Assembly: GCA_022835595.1 (NCBI GenBank)
Contig: BQUP01000003.1
Coordinates: 1,598,975-1,662,974, forward strand
Source of the DNA: Cystobasidium ongulense
Lineage: Eukaryota; Basidiomycota; Cystobasidiomycetes; Cystobasidiales; Cystobasidiaceae
DNA: 64,000 nt
Direction: 5' to 3'
In this document: positions 19,951-32,205 of the stretch, one piece after another
How positions within the stretch are numbered: the stretch's first letter is position 1
How the letters are laid out: each line of letters begins with the position of its first letter
The notes under the pieces: generated by a model
What the model saw: the letters and a program-made list of their open reading frames with translations, nothing else
What the model was told of the DNA's origin: nothing
Databases searched by the model: none
Made by a program: the position numbers and the translations under genes

Positions 19951-22475
19951 TCAAGCTTCTCCTCCCTTCCTCATCCATATCGGTACTTTCTTCTCACTTC
20001 TATTCACGTCATTTCCACCCTGGTCCGATTTAGTCGGAATTATTCCCGGGCTTCTCAAGGGCAGAGGATTACTAGCAATTTCCCTGCTCCCCCATTTATC
20101 CGTGAAACCCTCTTGTTTACTTCCAGATTCTTTCCCATCAAGAAGGTCTTCAAGCTCGTGTGGTTGTTTGATTCTCAGATTAGGCGGTAGGATATTATTC
20201 TCTTCATCCACTGGCCGCAATGCCGCTTCTTCGGCCGTAGCCTGTTCCGTAGGTAATCCAATCTTGCCGTAAGGTCTGTTGGGTCCAAATCCAGTAAAGA
20301 CTTTCTCCGTTGGTATGTATTCTCCGTTCGAGTCTGCAGGCTCAGCTTCGACATCGTCCAGTTCACTCGTACCCGCAGCTGAGCTAGAAGTAGTCGACAA
20401 AGGCGGCGCAAGAGTATCACCCTCTGACCGTCCTGCTGAACTTTCTTGACTGTGTATAGCATGCCGCTCTTCTGGGATCTCTTCATCTTCGGCCGGTATT
20501 TCGGGAATATCCTCATCTTCAGGAACTTTCTCGGATGCAGCGTCATCATTCAAGCGCTCCTCCACTGGATTTACTGACGCCTTATTGTCTTCTCTCATTT
20601 CAAGCTGAGCAACACTCTCCCTAGGTACTTTCGCCCTGCTTCCAGCAGCAGCAGTGCCAGCATAGCTTCTTGCCTTTTTCAATGCTGCAGGTGACCCATT
20701 CTTGAACTGAGACGCATCGCCCGTTCTTCTCGCCGCAGCTGAAGTAGACGCCGTGGGAGATGGCGCGACTGGCGAACGTGCAGGGGGTCGCGCGTGAGCT
20801 TGGGATGCTATCGTAGGTCTCATAAGTCTAGCCAGAGTATCTCCGCTCGGCGGTGTAGAAGCAGGCGAAGCAGAATTAGAAGCGCTCGATAACTTCGTTG
20901 TTGGGCTTTTAGCGGGTGTGTTCGAAGCAAAGGGGACGTTGAGTCCCTTTCTACTTTTGGCTAGAGCGGTCTTCGAGTCACTTGGCGAAGCTACAGCTTG
21001 CGCTTTTCCCGTATCATCTGAGGAAGTACCTCTCTGTGCAGATGAGGATTTCGATCCAGCCAAAGTAGATGACGAAGGTGTCCCGCTATCCTCACTTGCC
21101 GCACGGCGGGAGGTTGAGCTCAGCAATGGCGTTCTACGAAATTTAGTTGTCGATCCTGTCGATCCTGAAGAAATAACAGATGTAGGTCTACTTGTAGATG
21201 CTCCAGCTAGAGACGATGGAGTGTTGCGAGATGCAGAGGCGGAACCAACAATACGAGTTGAAGGGGTAGATTTCTTGAGTTCAGAAGCATGCTCGACTTG
21301 AGAGGGGAGAACCTTCTTTCCATCTACTTCTGTCGGTCTAGTGAGACGCGAAGAGGAAGAGGAAGTTGGAGTCGGAGATATCACTGATCTTCTGGCGAAG
21401 GGAGCTGGAGAGAGGGTAGTATTATCTCTAGTCTTGGGTGTTTTGGCAGGTGTAGGACGTGATGGTGTTTTCGCTGATATTGACTTGTTGACTGATGGAG
21501 AAAGGAGGGACGCTGTAGATGCTTTTTGTGGTGTCTTTGAAAGCAATGAGGAGCTCTTGCTGGGCGGCAGCTTTGTGCTGGCATCGGAAGAGACAGACTT
21601 GTTGGGAGACGGTAGTGGAGAGCCCGTCTTCGGGATGTTGCGGCTCTTGGCTAATACTGGCGCTTTTGAAGTGAGCTTCTTGTCTTGAGCGGTCGAGATT
21701 GGATTGTTGTCCTGCGTTTGCTGCTCTGGCTGTTCTTTCGGTTTTGACGAAGTGTCCATAATGGTGGCGGATTCATTTTCCTCTGCAACGCTTGCCGGTA
21801 CGTCAGGCACGCTTTCAGCCTGGTTGAATGCGGCAACTTCAGCTGATTGGACAACGTCTTCTAGTGTCGACGTGCTCTCGGAAGTTTCAATCTGTTCTTT
21901 CTTCTCTGAAGCCGTCTCGTTGTTGTTCTCCTGCGCGTCACCCTCTGTGGCGTTTGGCTGCTTGTCTAGAGATGCTGGGGCGCTCTTCTGAGGCGTAGAA
22001 GGGGCATCGGTCAAGTCTAGACGCGAATCATCAGTCGCTTCGCTAGATTCACTGCCTTCCTTAGAAGCGACTGCTTGCTTGGAAGCAGTATCCGCCGAAG
22101 CACGTTCACGCGTTGTTGACGAAAGGGAGGATGAAGAGGCACCTGAAGCCGACCTGGACATGGACAGGGCAGAGAGTCCGGCTTCCAGCGATTCTCTCGC
22201 ATTGCTTATTCTGCTGGAAGGGTTCCTCTTTGCCTCGCTGATGTCTGGATTGCTGTTATCGCCTTCGAATCGTTCATTTGAGCCAAACGAGTGTCGTGGC
22301 TTCAATGGGGCCTCTGAGGTAGCGTTGATGTTCGTCTGGAAGCGTGCTATCAAGTCTCTGGCTGACTTGCCCTTGTTTTCGTCTGGCAATGGCCTGTAAT
22401 GTTTTGATTGTGCGTGTCAGGTGTCGGGTTGGTGTACCAGCTGCCATGTTGACGGCGTGTATACCGTACTCACAT
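19951..22475 (-). CDS. Ser-rich protein of unknown function with split start codon (814 aa)
   Basis: The main exon, 19951-22393, opens in frame with no ATG near its N-terminus. A gtgagt donor at 22473 and acceptor attacag just before 22393 join an upstream AT (22474-22475) to the exon's first G, creating ATG followed by PLPDENKGKSARDLIARFQ. The total is then 815 whole codons. I do not recognise the family. The N-terminal 20 residues (SARDLIARFQTN) and the C-terminal 150 look conserved (EKVFTGFGPNRPYGKIGLPT, LPPNLRIKQPHELEDLLDG, VPIWMRKGGEA at the very end); the 600 residues between are Ser/Thr/Pro/Ala-rich and probably disordered. An (A/R)xLIxRFE-like opening is seen in several fungal cytoskeleton-associated proteins, which is only a hint. 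It is transcribed away from Raptor with a shared promoter of about 310 bp. Confidence 0.65.
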
Positions 22476-22788
22476 GGTCAAGCACGGCTCGCTCCACCCG
22501 GCAGATCCAGCTACAGTGCCTACCACCGACGGCTGTCTGCTCAAGTGTCCGAATCTTCAATGCTCTTGTGCTGTGCTGTTGTCGTGCAATTGAGCAAGCA
22601 AGCTGTGCGAATGGCTGCAGATAGATAGACCTGATCGAGGACTGCACTCTTGCCTTCATCACTTGCAGCATCAAGCCCCTCTCTTGTCATCACCCACTCA
22701 CACCTGCGATGAACTGACTGGAGTGCCGTCAATGTGCGAGATGAACAGCTGAACGCAGCCAGTCATCCGCATCCATCCAGCTGCAACC
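22476..22788. promoter_or_regulatory. Divergent promoter region of the Ser-rich protein and Raptor genes
   Basis: This interval separates two divergently transcribed genes and must contain both promoters. I recognise no specific element. Confidence 0.5.
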
Positions 22789-25700
22789 ATGGCCCAGCGC
22801 GCCCCACTGCTGCCTGGAACCGGCGCAAGAGGGCCATCGTCTGCATCTGCAACAGCGCACAGTCGGAGCAGCACTATGAATACATCGACGAGCAGCTTGC
22901 TGAATGGTGCTCCGTCGTATGCTTCTGGCTCCACCTCGTCTGGACCACCTGCTGCTGCTGGTGTGAATGGCCATGCAGGGAGCGGCGGACAAGATGGCGA
23001 CGACGACGACGACGACGACGAAGACGAAGACGCTCGCGAAACCGGCGAAGAGCAGCTGCTGCAACCGAAAGCAAACGGCGCTGGCCCATCCAGGCATGGC
23101 TTCGACTCGTCTGAAGAAACCCTGCGCGAGCTCGAGAGCCGGTACTTCTTGTACTACACGGATGTACGTCTCATCCACCTACCGCATGATAGCTGGATTT
23201 AACCACTGATGTTCTTCCACAGACCCGCCATGCAAACGCAGGAAGAGCAAAGCCACCTCCTTACATAAGTCCGCCCGACTGGCGAACCAAAGACAAGGTC
23301 AAGACTATCGCAGGTGCACTCGTCGTCTGTCTACGTATAGGATTCGATCCTCCAGATGTGATAAAGACTACACCCTGTGCAAGGCTAGAGACTTGGGTCG
23401 ATACAACAGCAGTAGGCAAAGAACGTGCAATGGACCAAATCAGCAAGAATGTAGAATCTCAGTTCGAGCATCTCGCTGTGTCTTCAAAAGCCAAATTCAC
23501 AGTTCATATGGACCCCGCTCATGAAGATCTTAGAAAGCTTTGCGTTAGCTTAAGAAGAAAAGCTAGATCTGAGCGTGCCCTTTTCTACTATAACGGTCAT
23601 GGAGTGCCCAAACCTACCTCGTCAGGCGAGATTTGGGTATTCAATCGACAATATACTCAATACATCCCAGTCGCAGTGGCGGATATAGTAGGCTACCTAA
23701 GCGGGCCTTCCGTCTACATCTGGGACTGCTCAAATGCAGGCCACATCACAGCGAAAATCCAAGAATTACAGAGCCTACCAGAAGGCAAGTTCCCAGCACC
23801 TTCAGCAACTACCGCTCCACCATCCTCCTCCTCCTCAACACAGCAACAACCACATCTTCAAGGGACAGGCACTCCTGATTCGACGAGCCATCCTGCACTA
23901 GGAGGCACACCTATCTCCTCAATACAAGATATCTTCCAACTGGCAGCATGTCAAGCGCACGAAACACTGCCCATGAATCCAGATCTACCAGCGGATCTAT
24001 TCACATCATGCATAACATCGCCAATCGAAATGTCACTTCGCTTCTTTATACTTCATAATCCACTACGTAACAAGATGGACATTGAAACTGCGATGAAAAT
24101 ACCTGGTCGAACGACAGACCGTAAAACTGCTCTAGGTGAATTAATGTGGATCTTCACTTCGGTTACCGATACTATTGCTTGGAATATGGTTCCTAGACAC
24201 CTCTTCCAGCGATTGTATCGACATGATCTAGTATTAGCTGCTCTATTCCGTGGCTTTTTGCTAGCCGAGAGGGTTATGAGAAGGTACAATTGTACTCCGA
24301 TATCAATCCCCGCAATACCAAGCTGTGCAAATCATCCATTATGGGATTCGTGGGATCTAGCCTTGGATAGATGTTTAGCTCAAATGCCAGGTCTAATGGC
24401 ATATGAAGAAAAAAAGAAAGCGGCGGAACGAAACAACGAACCACCCCCACCTCCTGTTCTATTTTCGCACTCTTACTTCTTCGCAGATCATCTATCTGCG
24501 TTCTCAGTTTGGATTGATCAAGGGACAGCTCGGACGGTTGATGCTGCTCAAGGATATCTTGATCAAGGGAAAATACTAGCTAGAGGCTTTAAGAGGACCT
24601 TCCCCGAAACTTTCGCCAAATTAGATCTCTACCCAGCAAGCGTCGCTCCGATTATCTTGACCAACGGCAGCTCGAACCAGATAGACAAAACTCGACCTGG
24701 TCCCAACAGAGCGGGCACCGTGAATGGTCAAAGCACCGCCGTTACACGCTATCAACCACAAGTACCCTTAATTATGGCCAAGCTCAAGCGGACACATAAA
24801 ACGTTACGTGTGTCAGCGGAAGCGCCGGAACATCTACCTGTCCTTCTTCAAGTCCTTCTGTCACAGCATCATCGGTTACGAGCTTTGATGCTCTTGTGCA
24901 AATTCCTGGATCTTGGGCCTTGGGCTGTAGAAATGGGTCTCGCCATTGGCATCTTCCCCTACGTTCTCAAACTCCTCCAAGCACCTGGGCCTGAACTGCG
25001 GCCTGTCTTGATATACATCTGGGCCCGCATCTTAGGCATTTACAGACTATGTCAAGAAGATCTAGCTAAAGCAGCCGGATTACCAAATTCACGCAATGGC
25101 GGACGACCTGAATTACCATTCCATTATTTCGCTGGAGTTCTAGATCCACAACAACAGATGCTAGTCATACCAAACGTCAGTGAACATCGTGCCATGTGCG
25201 CATTCATCATTTCTATCTTCATGAGGGATTATCCTTTCGGTCAAAATCTAGCTCTCACTTCAGTACCCCCTACTTCCCGTTCCAATGTCTTTGAATCATG
25301 CTTACATCATCTCAATGATGAGGATCCTTTACTTCGGCAATGGGCTGCTTTATGTATAGGTGTATTGTGGGATGACTTTGATGAAGCCAAGGGATTGGGA
25401 GTCAAGATGAAAGCACACTCGGATCTCACAACTCAAATCCACGCAGATCCGGTTCCGGAAGTCAGGGCCGCCATATTGTTCGCTCTCGGTGTATTTATCG
25501 GCACGACTGCGGCGGATATGCAATCAAACCGAAGCCAGGCTGGAAGACCGCTAAGTGGGAGTGCACCTGAGAGGACTGGTCTATCGGAGCAATGGCAAGC
25601 GGACGAAGAACTCGGAGTCGCGATGGCTACCCTTAAATGCCAAGGTGACGGTTCACCTCTTGTGCGGAAAGAGCTGGTTATCCTGCTTTCTGCTCTGGTT

Positions 25701-28263
25701 TACAATCACAGAGGCAGCTTTGTAGTTGCAGCATACGACAACGCTGTCGAGCGAGCAGAAGGGATACGACGCAATCCTGCAGAAGTATTCGAGGAACGTA
25801 TGAACGTCATGGAACAGAGTGTGCGGTTCATGGACCCGAATAAGGCGAATACCTCGACATACTCTCCTGGCTTCAAGGCTATCATGTTCTCGTGCATGTA
25901 TAGAGTTCTACTTGATCTAGCAGCAGATCCTTTTGCAGACGTTTCTGAAAGAGCTGGAATGGTACTAGATTATATCCACGAAGAGCTTCTTGAGTCGGAT
26001 CTGCCAAATGCTGTACCTTCAACTTCAGATGGCACATTATCGGAGGAGGACGATGATGGAACAGGCATGTCTTCAAGGCAACACCAAAGCCGAGATGTAC
26101 AGACATCGGATTCCACTGGCGAAGCAAGCACGTCGTCGTCACCTGGAAAACCTCGCTATCCCCTCGGCACCGCTCTGAAAGCGTTGGCCAAGCTTGGACT
26201 TTCGGAGCCTCATGTCAGTCGGCACGCGGCCTCTCCCGCTATTGCTTCATCTCGAGCATCTTCACAAATATCGTCCCCTAGAGGGCCGGCACCTGTTCGA
26301 TCTGGTTCTACCTTGCCCTATTCCAAATCCGTAGCACACTTCGAGGACTACGCTCAAGTGCAGAAGGCCCTCAGACGGAGTGGATCTGCTGACTCACTTC
26401 TGCATGCCGCTACAAAGGCCAATTCCAGGTTAGGGAATGCGGCTTCGTCGTCCAGAAATAGCCTGGGGAATTCAGACGGTCCTCGCATCTCGATAGAAGA
26501 CGCTAAAGAAGCCTTGTTCAGAAGCGATCAGGAGAGGTTAAAGCGACTCCGTCAAACACCAGCCCCAGTTGTGGTACGTCCTGCACGTATAGCACCGCCG
26601 GCAGATTTAGCGCCAAATCCAGTCTCGGACGCATCTCCCTGGCCGCCATATGTTCCAGCAGCCACAGCAAGCGATGATCAAGGGCGACCAACCTCAAAGA
26701 CGATGCCTCTGAGATCAGAATACTTTGATTGGAGTACAGAATACTTCATAAATCCGCAAATGAAGGAGAAGGAATCCGATGAACCAGGGAGCATAGAATA
26801 TAACGAACGTCATTGGCGAAGAGAGCGGAATGAAAAGGTCTTATTGGCAACACAGCCATTGAAGGAAGGAGCTGGTCAGAATAGATGGGATCAACTTGAT
26901 GCTGAATTTGATAATGTCACCACTCCTGAACATTTCGCTTTCCATCAATTTGAGCCTCATATCGCGACCAGCGATCCTAATGGCATGATCAGGTAAGCAC
27001 ATTGCAGATGCAGAAAGGCTACTCGAAGTGAAGACAGCTAATGTACTGAATCGTTCCAGGCTTTACGACTGGCAGCTTGGCCGCTCGCTGAATCGCTTCG
27101 TCAATACACCGACGAAAGATGAGCGCTTCGATCCCTATACCAGGGTCTCGAGCATCAGGTTCATCAATGATGACGATACTGCTTTATTGATGACTGGTAC
27201 CGGTAAGCCTGATTTGCTGTTGTCCTACATTTTACGCGTGAGGTCTTAACAGTTCGTGCCCCAGCCGATGGATGCGTTCGGGTCTTCAGAGACTACGAAA
27301 CGCCGAAGCCATTCCTTGTCACAGCATGGAGAGCATTGACGCAACTTGTGCCAACAACGCAAGCGGAATCTGGGCTCGTGCTAGATTGGCAACAAGGCAG
27401 AGGCCGACTGTTAGCTGGCGGTAATGCGAGAGAGATTAAGATCTGGGATGCTCCGACAGAAGTCTGCACTAGGGTATGAGATGTCAACCACCATCAAGTC
27501 TTAACCTGTGGCTAATCTCTCCGCTCCAGGAAATCGCTACGCGCTCAAACTCTTGCGTGACAAGCTTAACATCGGATCAGGTGGCTGGCGATATTGCGGT
27601 CGCCGGATTTGGAGACGGTGCAGTCCGAGTATACGATATTCGCTTGCCCCCGCGCGAGACAATGGTCAAGGCTTGGAAAGGCTTCCACCGCTCATGGGTC
27701 AAGAAGGTTCATATGCAGCGAGGTGGCAATCGGGAGCTTCTTTCCGGAAGGTATGTTATGTAGCTGGTAGCTATAGCCACGGTCATCACTAACAATTTTG
27801 TTTTAAAAGCTTGACTGGAGAAGTCTGCTTGTGGGATATACGAGCCGACGTTCCTTTCCGTACGATTCAGGCGCATCAAGGTGGCTTGACTCAGCTTGCA
27901 GTGCATGAGCATGCTCCCGTATTCGCTACGTGAGTCACTCCGTTCATATTATGGAGTATACGAGTTAGTCAACTGAGCCTTGTCTCACTCATCTACAGCG
28001 GTTCGGAGGCTGGAATCGTCAAAGTCTGGAATATACTGGGTCACGAACCCATTTCACGCTTCCGGAATACGTCGTCTGCTCGCCCTTCTTTCCGAGACGG
28101 AAGTGTACATCCCGTCGTCTCGATGCAGTTTCATCCTCATGAGATGGTGTTGGGCGTTGGAGGCACCGATGCTAAGCTAAACGTAAGTTGGTCTCCTGAC
28201 AAGACTAGACGTACACGAGGCTTACGGTCGCTTGCGCATCAGATATATCACTGCCAGTTTTAG
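22789..28263 (+). CDS. KOG1: TORC1 subunit Raptor/Kog1
   Basis: Eight exons give a 1680-residue protein: 22789-23163, 23223-26992, 27060-27202, 27265-27473, 27530-27750, 27810-27929, 27999-28182, 28243-28263. Raptor is the substrate-recruiting scaffold of TOR complex 1, the nutrient-responsive growth kinase on the vacuole. After a Ser-rich, poly-Asp N-terminus (about 100 residues), the caspase-like raptor N-terminal domain spans residues about 125-350: YISPPDWRTKDKVKTIAGAL, GFDPPDV, ALFYYNGHGVPKPT, GEIWVFN, YIWDCSNAGHI. A long HEAT-repeat region follows (LPVLLQVLLSQHHRLRALML, LRQWAALCIGVLWDDF, DPVPEVRAAILFALG). A disordered Ser-rich linker then leads to C-terminal WD40 repeats from about residue 1382 (YDWQLGRSLNRF, GGNAREIKIWDAP, SGSLTGEVCLWDIR-type units). 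The last exon is only seven codons (IYHCQF plus stop), so the exact C-terminus is less sure than the rest. Confidence 0.95.
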
Positions 28264-28590
28264 TTCGCCTGGTATTGAGACTCTCCAATGGGAAAGAGAG
28301 GAACACGTTACCATCTCGTTATGTCGTTTCAGGCGCAGTTGTGCTATAGTTGTATTTTCAACCTCCTTTGTCACCAATATTCAAAGACACCGGTGGAAGT
28401 TCGCAATCAAGAAAGCGGCATAGTCCTCATCAGGCCGAGCGTAGGTACGACATCGGTCGTGACCCACCTCGCCGCTCAAGTGGGTCGATAATCAGAGTTG
28501 CCCTTGTCAGGGTAGAAAAAAATGGCTTTCATTTCAAAGGCAATTCAAAACGTATTGCTAGAACAGGTATCTACCACGCTATACAGATGA
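28264..28590. other. Convergent 3' region between Raptor and the next gene
   Basis: No gene is seen between the two stop codons (327 bp); it should hold both 3' UTRs. Confidence 0.4.
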
Positions 28591-29494
28591 CTAGCGTCGC
28601 TTAAGAGATCTGTATCCACTAGCAGGACTGATCTCTTCTAGTTCATTTTCGTTTTCCTCTTTCCACGCCCACCAACTCAATTGCCTACCTCTCGCTTTGG
28701 AACTGAAGATAGTACTAGCTGCAAATGTCCCTGCTTCGAACGGCATTCGACTACGCGGCCCAATGGTAGCTGACACCATCTCGCGTTTGGGCTCTATCCG
28801 ATTTGGCTTCATGTCGAGAGTACGGGCAGTGTAAACACAAGTAGGATCCCAGCGGAGCGCTAGAAGTGCCTGCCCGGCATTCAACTGACGAGCCGCCACA
28901 TTTGGCTCAAGGCAAGCTTCCGGTATGTGGCGCCATTCATCGTAGTAGGTTTCGACAAGCAGACCACCCTCTTTGCGCTTCTTGTATCTTTCGGGCAGCT
29001 TGGGCTGGGAGCCAATAGCATAGGGGCTGACTCCACCCTTGAGTCCCAATCCCTCCCACCCGTTTATTGGAGCGTTCAGGACCACTCGACATGTACTTTC
29101 GTAGACGAGTGTGTTATTATCCAATAGCAGCTTGTCATTTTCTTCGGTGTATGGCAGCAGGCGGAGCACGCCTTGTTGCTGCGGGTTCGGGCCGGAGTGC
29201 AGATACAACAGAGGCTCGGCTAGATCGTAGATCGTGGAGCGCAGCCAATAATGGGCATTACCGTAGAATAATACTGCGCCTTGAGTGGTTTGTGGGTTAA
29301 TTTGTGGGGGAAGGAGATCCTTCGTCCGGAGGCTCGATGTCTGGCTGATACGATGCATGGCGGCGTATGGAAGAGGCCGACAAGCGAGAGGTCGAGCGAC
29401 GAGGACGTTGAGTAGGCAGAGCCGGAGGTGGCTGACCGGCGGTACCGGACAGTCCCTTGCTGTAAGCGAACGAGTACAACCAGTTCCAAGACAT
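28591..29494 (-). CDS. Protein of unknown function; N-terminal frame unresolved
   Basis: The long frame 28591-29358 (255 codons if started at the ATG at 29358) looks like a real protein: QGAVLFYGNAHYWLRSTIYD, LLDNNTLVYESTCRVVLNAP, YYDEWRHIPEACLEPNVAAR, LSWWAWKEENENELEEISPA. I do not recognise its family. A second good candidate N-terminus begins at ATG 29494 (MSWNWLYSFAYSKGL) in the next frame and runs over the start of the long frame, suggesting an intron or frame change between about 29350 and 29480. I could not find a splice pair of normal length that joins them cleanly. There is no signal peptide or clear membrane span. The gene converges with Raptor and shares an upstream region with the PP4 gene. 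Confidence 0.5.
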
Positions 29495-30367
29495 ACTTAG
29501 ATTTGTAGCTTTATGGTTGGCGAGAGGGTACGAGTGATGCTCTCCTCCTGCAGACTGCAGTCATCACCTTTTGGTGATTCCGGCTGTGCAGGCTGTGCGC
29601 GTGTCCGGCTTCAATGCGCCCAACAACGTACAGACGAGGTATGTGGTATGTGCTGCCCGAAGAGCACGATGGCAGATAACAAGGGAGCATGGCTAGGTCA
29701 GCGGGAAGTATTGAAGCGTTGAGTTCAGAGAACAGGCTGTATTGCAGGAGAAGGAGGCCCCGGGGTAGGGGGGGGGGGGCATAAACTCTTCAAAAAGACG
29801 ACGTTCTGACAGAGTAGATGTAGCGTCAGCACTATACCAGCAGCAAAGAGAGGAGGGAGATATGAGAGTAGATAGAGGGTGTAAATCAGGGAATAATTTA
29901 GGTAGCCAAGAAGTTTATCGCCATTGCCGTGCCCAGCTGCGCCAACAGCCTTTCTAAACGGGGCTCGGCTCTCGACTCGTCATCTTGGAGAGTTATCATC
30001 GTTTACGGAGGGAGGTGGGAAGGGGTGTGTGGTGTGGATGTGTTGTAGATACGAAGACTTACAGATTTCAAGGTGAGAATTTCGATGATCGTGCGGGATG
30101 GGTGACAGGTCAGCGAGAGGACGGCCGGGCGTTCAGTGCAGTGCAGTGTGTTGTTGCCAAGGTTGGCAGTGTATCATGTCTTCGATGTCTCCCTCCTAGC
30201 GTACTGTCGGATTGCTGCGATGTGGTAAGAAGACAAGCAGCAAATTGAAAGTTCACCTTGCTTTTATACCTTTCTCTTGCTTCAATCGACAATTCACACC
30301 GTATTAACCACACCATCAACAACAGCAGCAGCAGCACAGCTCTCGCCTGTCTGCCTGCTCTGCTTGG
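29495..30367. promoter_or_regulatory. Divergent upstream region with G-homopolymer
   Basis: These 873 bp lie between divergently transcribed genes. No gene is supported. They contain a run of 12 G at 29768-29779 preceded by ccccgggg, and a purine-rich stretch to about 29900. Confidence 0.45.
29768..29779. repeat. Poly-G tract (12 G)
   Basis: An uninterrupted run of 12 G on the plus strand. Such runs are prone to length errors in sequencing and polymerase slippage. Confidence 0.85.
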
Positions 30368-31838
30368 ATGTCGAGCGACCTCGACAGGTGTGCAGCGCAG
30401 TCCTGCTTTGAATGCACATGAAGCTCACATGCTGCTCTACTTGCACACAGGCAGATCGAGCAGCTCCGGCGGTGCGAATACATCTCAGAGCCCCAAGTGA
30501 AAGAGCTCTGCTTGAAGGCCAGAGAGATACTCATCGAAGAAGCCAACGTGCAAGCGGTCGACTCGCCGGTGACGGTGCGTTCAGCTTTCGTTGTTGGTGT
30601 TGCTGCTGCTTTATCGATCATCATGCATCCATACCTACACGACAATCACGGAAGATGGAGGAAAGAGCAAGCTGACTGACTCGCTTGCCTTGATAGATAT
30701 GCGGTGATATTCACGGACAGGTAATCTACTCTGACTAGCTAGCCTCGACGCGGGACAAGAGCTGACCTTCTACCTGTCAATCGATTGCAATCAATCCAGT
30801 TTCATGATCTTTTGGAGCTCTTCAAGGTTGGCGGGCCATGTCCAGATACGAATTACCTCTTCATGGGTGAGCAATCTATTTCTTCAACTTCCTCGTCCCA
30901 AGCTATCACTCCGGCTGATGATTGCTGATGCAATTTCCCGCAGGCGATTTCGTCGACCGAGGCTTCTACAGCGTAGAGACATTCCTCCTCCTCCTAGCAT
31001 TAAAAGTCCGCTATCCAGATCGAATAACTTTAATACGAGGGAATCACGAGTCGAGGCAGATCACTCAAGTGTATGGCTTCTACGAAGAATGTCAGAGGAA
31101 ATATGGAAGTGCAAGCGTGTGGCGGCACTGTTGTGAAGTATTCGATTATCTAGCCCTTGGTGCTCTGGTGGATGGGAGAGTGTTCTGCGTGCATGGTGGT
31201 CTGAGGTGAGTCGGCGGGCTAACACAGCCTGCATGTGGCCTCTTGCTGACTGGTAGCCATCGCCCACAGTCCGAATATTCATTCAATAGATCAAGTTAGT
31301 CACAAATGACCACCCTAGCTTGCATCTACTTACATTCACTCATTCTCCCTCCAGATACGTTTGCTAGACCGCAAGCAAGAAGTACCGCATGACGGAGCAA
31401 TGTGTGATTTGCTATGGTCCGATCCAGATGATATAGTCGGATGGGGTTTATCACCAAGAGGAGCAGGATATCTTTTTGGCGGTGATATAACGCAGAAATT
31501 CGTTCAACATAATGATTTGGACCTTATTGCAAGAGCTCATCAGCTTGTCATGGAGGGTTATAAGATTGTTCACGATGGCGCATTAGTGACTGTTTGGTCG
31601 GCGCCAAATTACTGTTATAGGTGCGTGAAGGGGCCGAAAGCTTCTGCTAGCTTCAGCCAAAGGCTTTCTCTGACTTATGCATTATTCTTTATTATCTCGC
31701 CTTCCCAGATGTGGCAATGTAGCGTCGATACTCCAACTAGATGAACATTTAGAACAAGAATATAAAGTCTTTGAAGCGGCACCACAAGAAGCCAGAGGGA
31801 TGCCAGCCAAAGCAACGACTCTACACTATTTCCTATAG
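30368..31838 (+). CDS. Serine/threonine protein phosphatase 4 catalytic subunit
   Basis: Eight exons give 305 residues (human PPP4C has 307): 30368-30387, 30451-30574, 30697-30720, 30800-30866, 30944-31205, 31270-31294, 31355-31620, 31709-31838. PP4 is a metallophosphatase that dephosphorylates DNA-damage and signalling targets. All metal-binding signatures are present: GDIHGQ, GDFVDRG, RGNHESR, and the later CVHGGLSP and [10 protein letters not shown]. The N-terminus [20 protein letters not shown] and the block [20 protein letters not shown] identify PP4 rather than PP2A or PP6. The protein ends in YFL, the terminal Leu being the site of reversible methylation in this family. Several exons are tiny (20, 24 and 25 nt), yet every junction restores the conserved sequence, so the model is secure. 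Confidence 0.95.
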
Positions 31839-32205
31839 CTATATTCTTTTCTTCTCAATCCTGAATCGCTTGGGGAAGTACACAAGCGGTGTTAAAGCGC
31901 TGATCAGGAAGTGCTCCTCTTCAGGCTTTTCAGTTTCATGGAATAGCGTTACAGTTCGCCCTGCGAATCTTTCCCTATCTGCTGTACTCGAATATAACTC
32001 TTGAGCGTATAGTCTTGCTGTTGTTTGTTGTTGTTAGTCGGAGTATACCCGTCACCATTTAAGTGTAGCAGTAAGCAAGAGTAATGCAGCACATCACCCT
32101 CACATGCAGGCCTGGTAAATTCAACAGTGTAGATCTCTCTTTCCCAAATAGTGCACATGTTTGCAGCCCTGCATCGTCTACGCTTTTCAGCTAATGGTAC
32201 AATCC
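31839..32205. other. Convergent 3' region between PP4 and Dsc2-like genes
   Basis: No gene is supported in these 367 bp; they hold the 3' UTRs of the two converging genes. Confidence 0.4.

Noticed and set aside
20918-21688. Long plus-strand ORFs opposite the 814-aa protein
   Set aside because: They are antisense shadows of a low-complexity Ser-rich coding exon with biased codons; they show no motifs or splice logic of their own.
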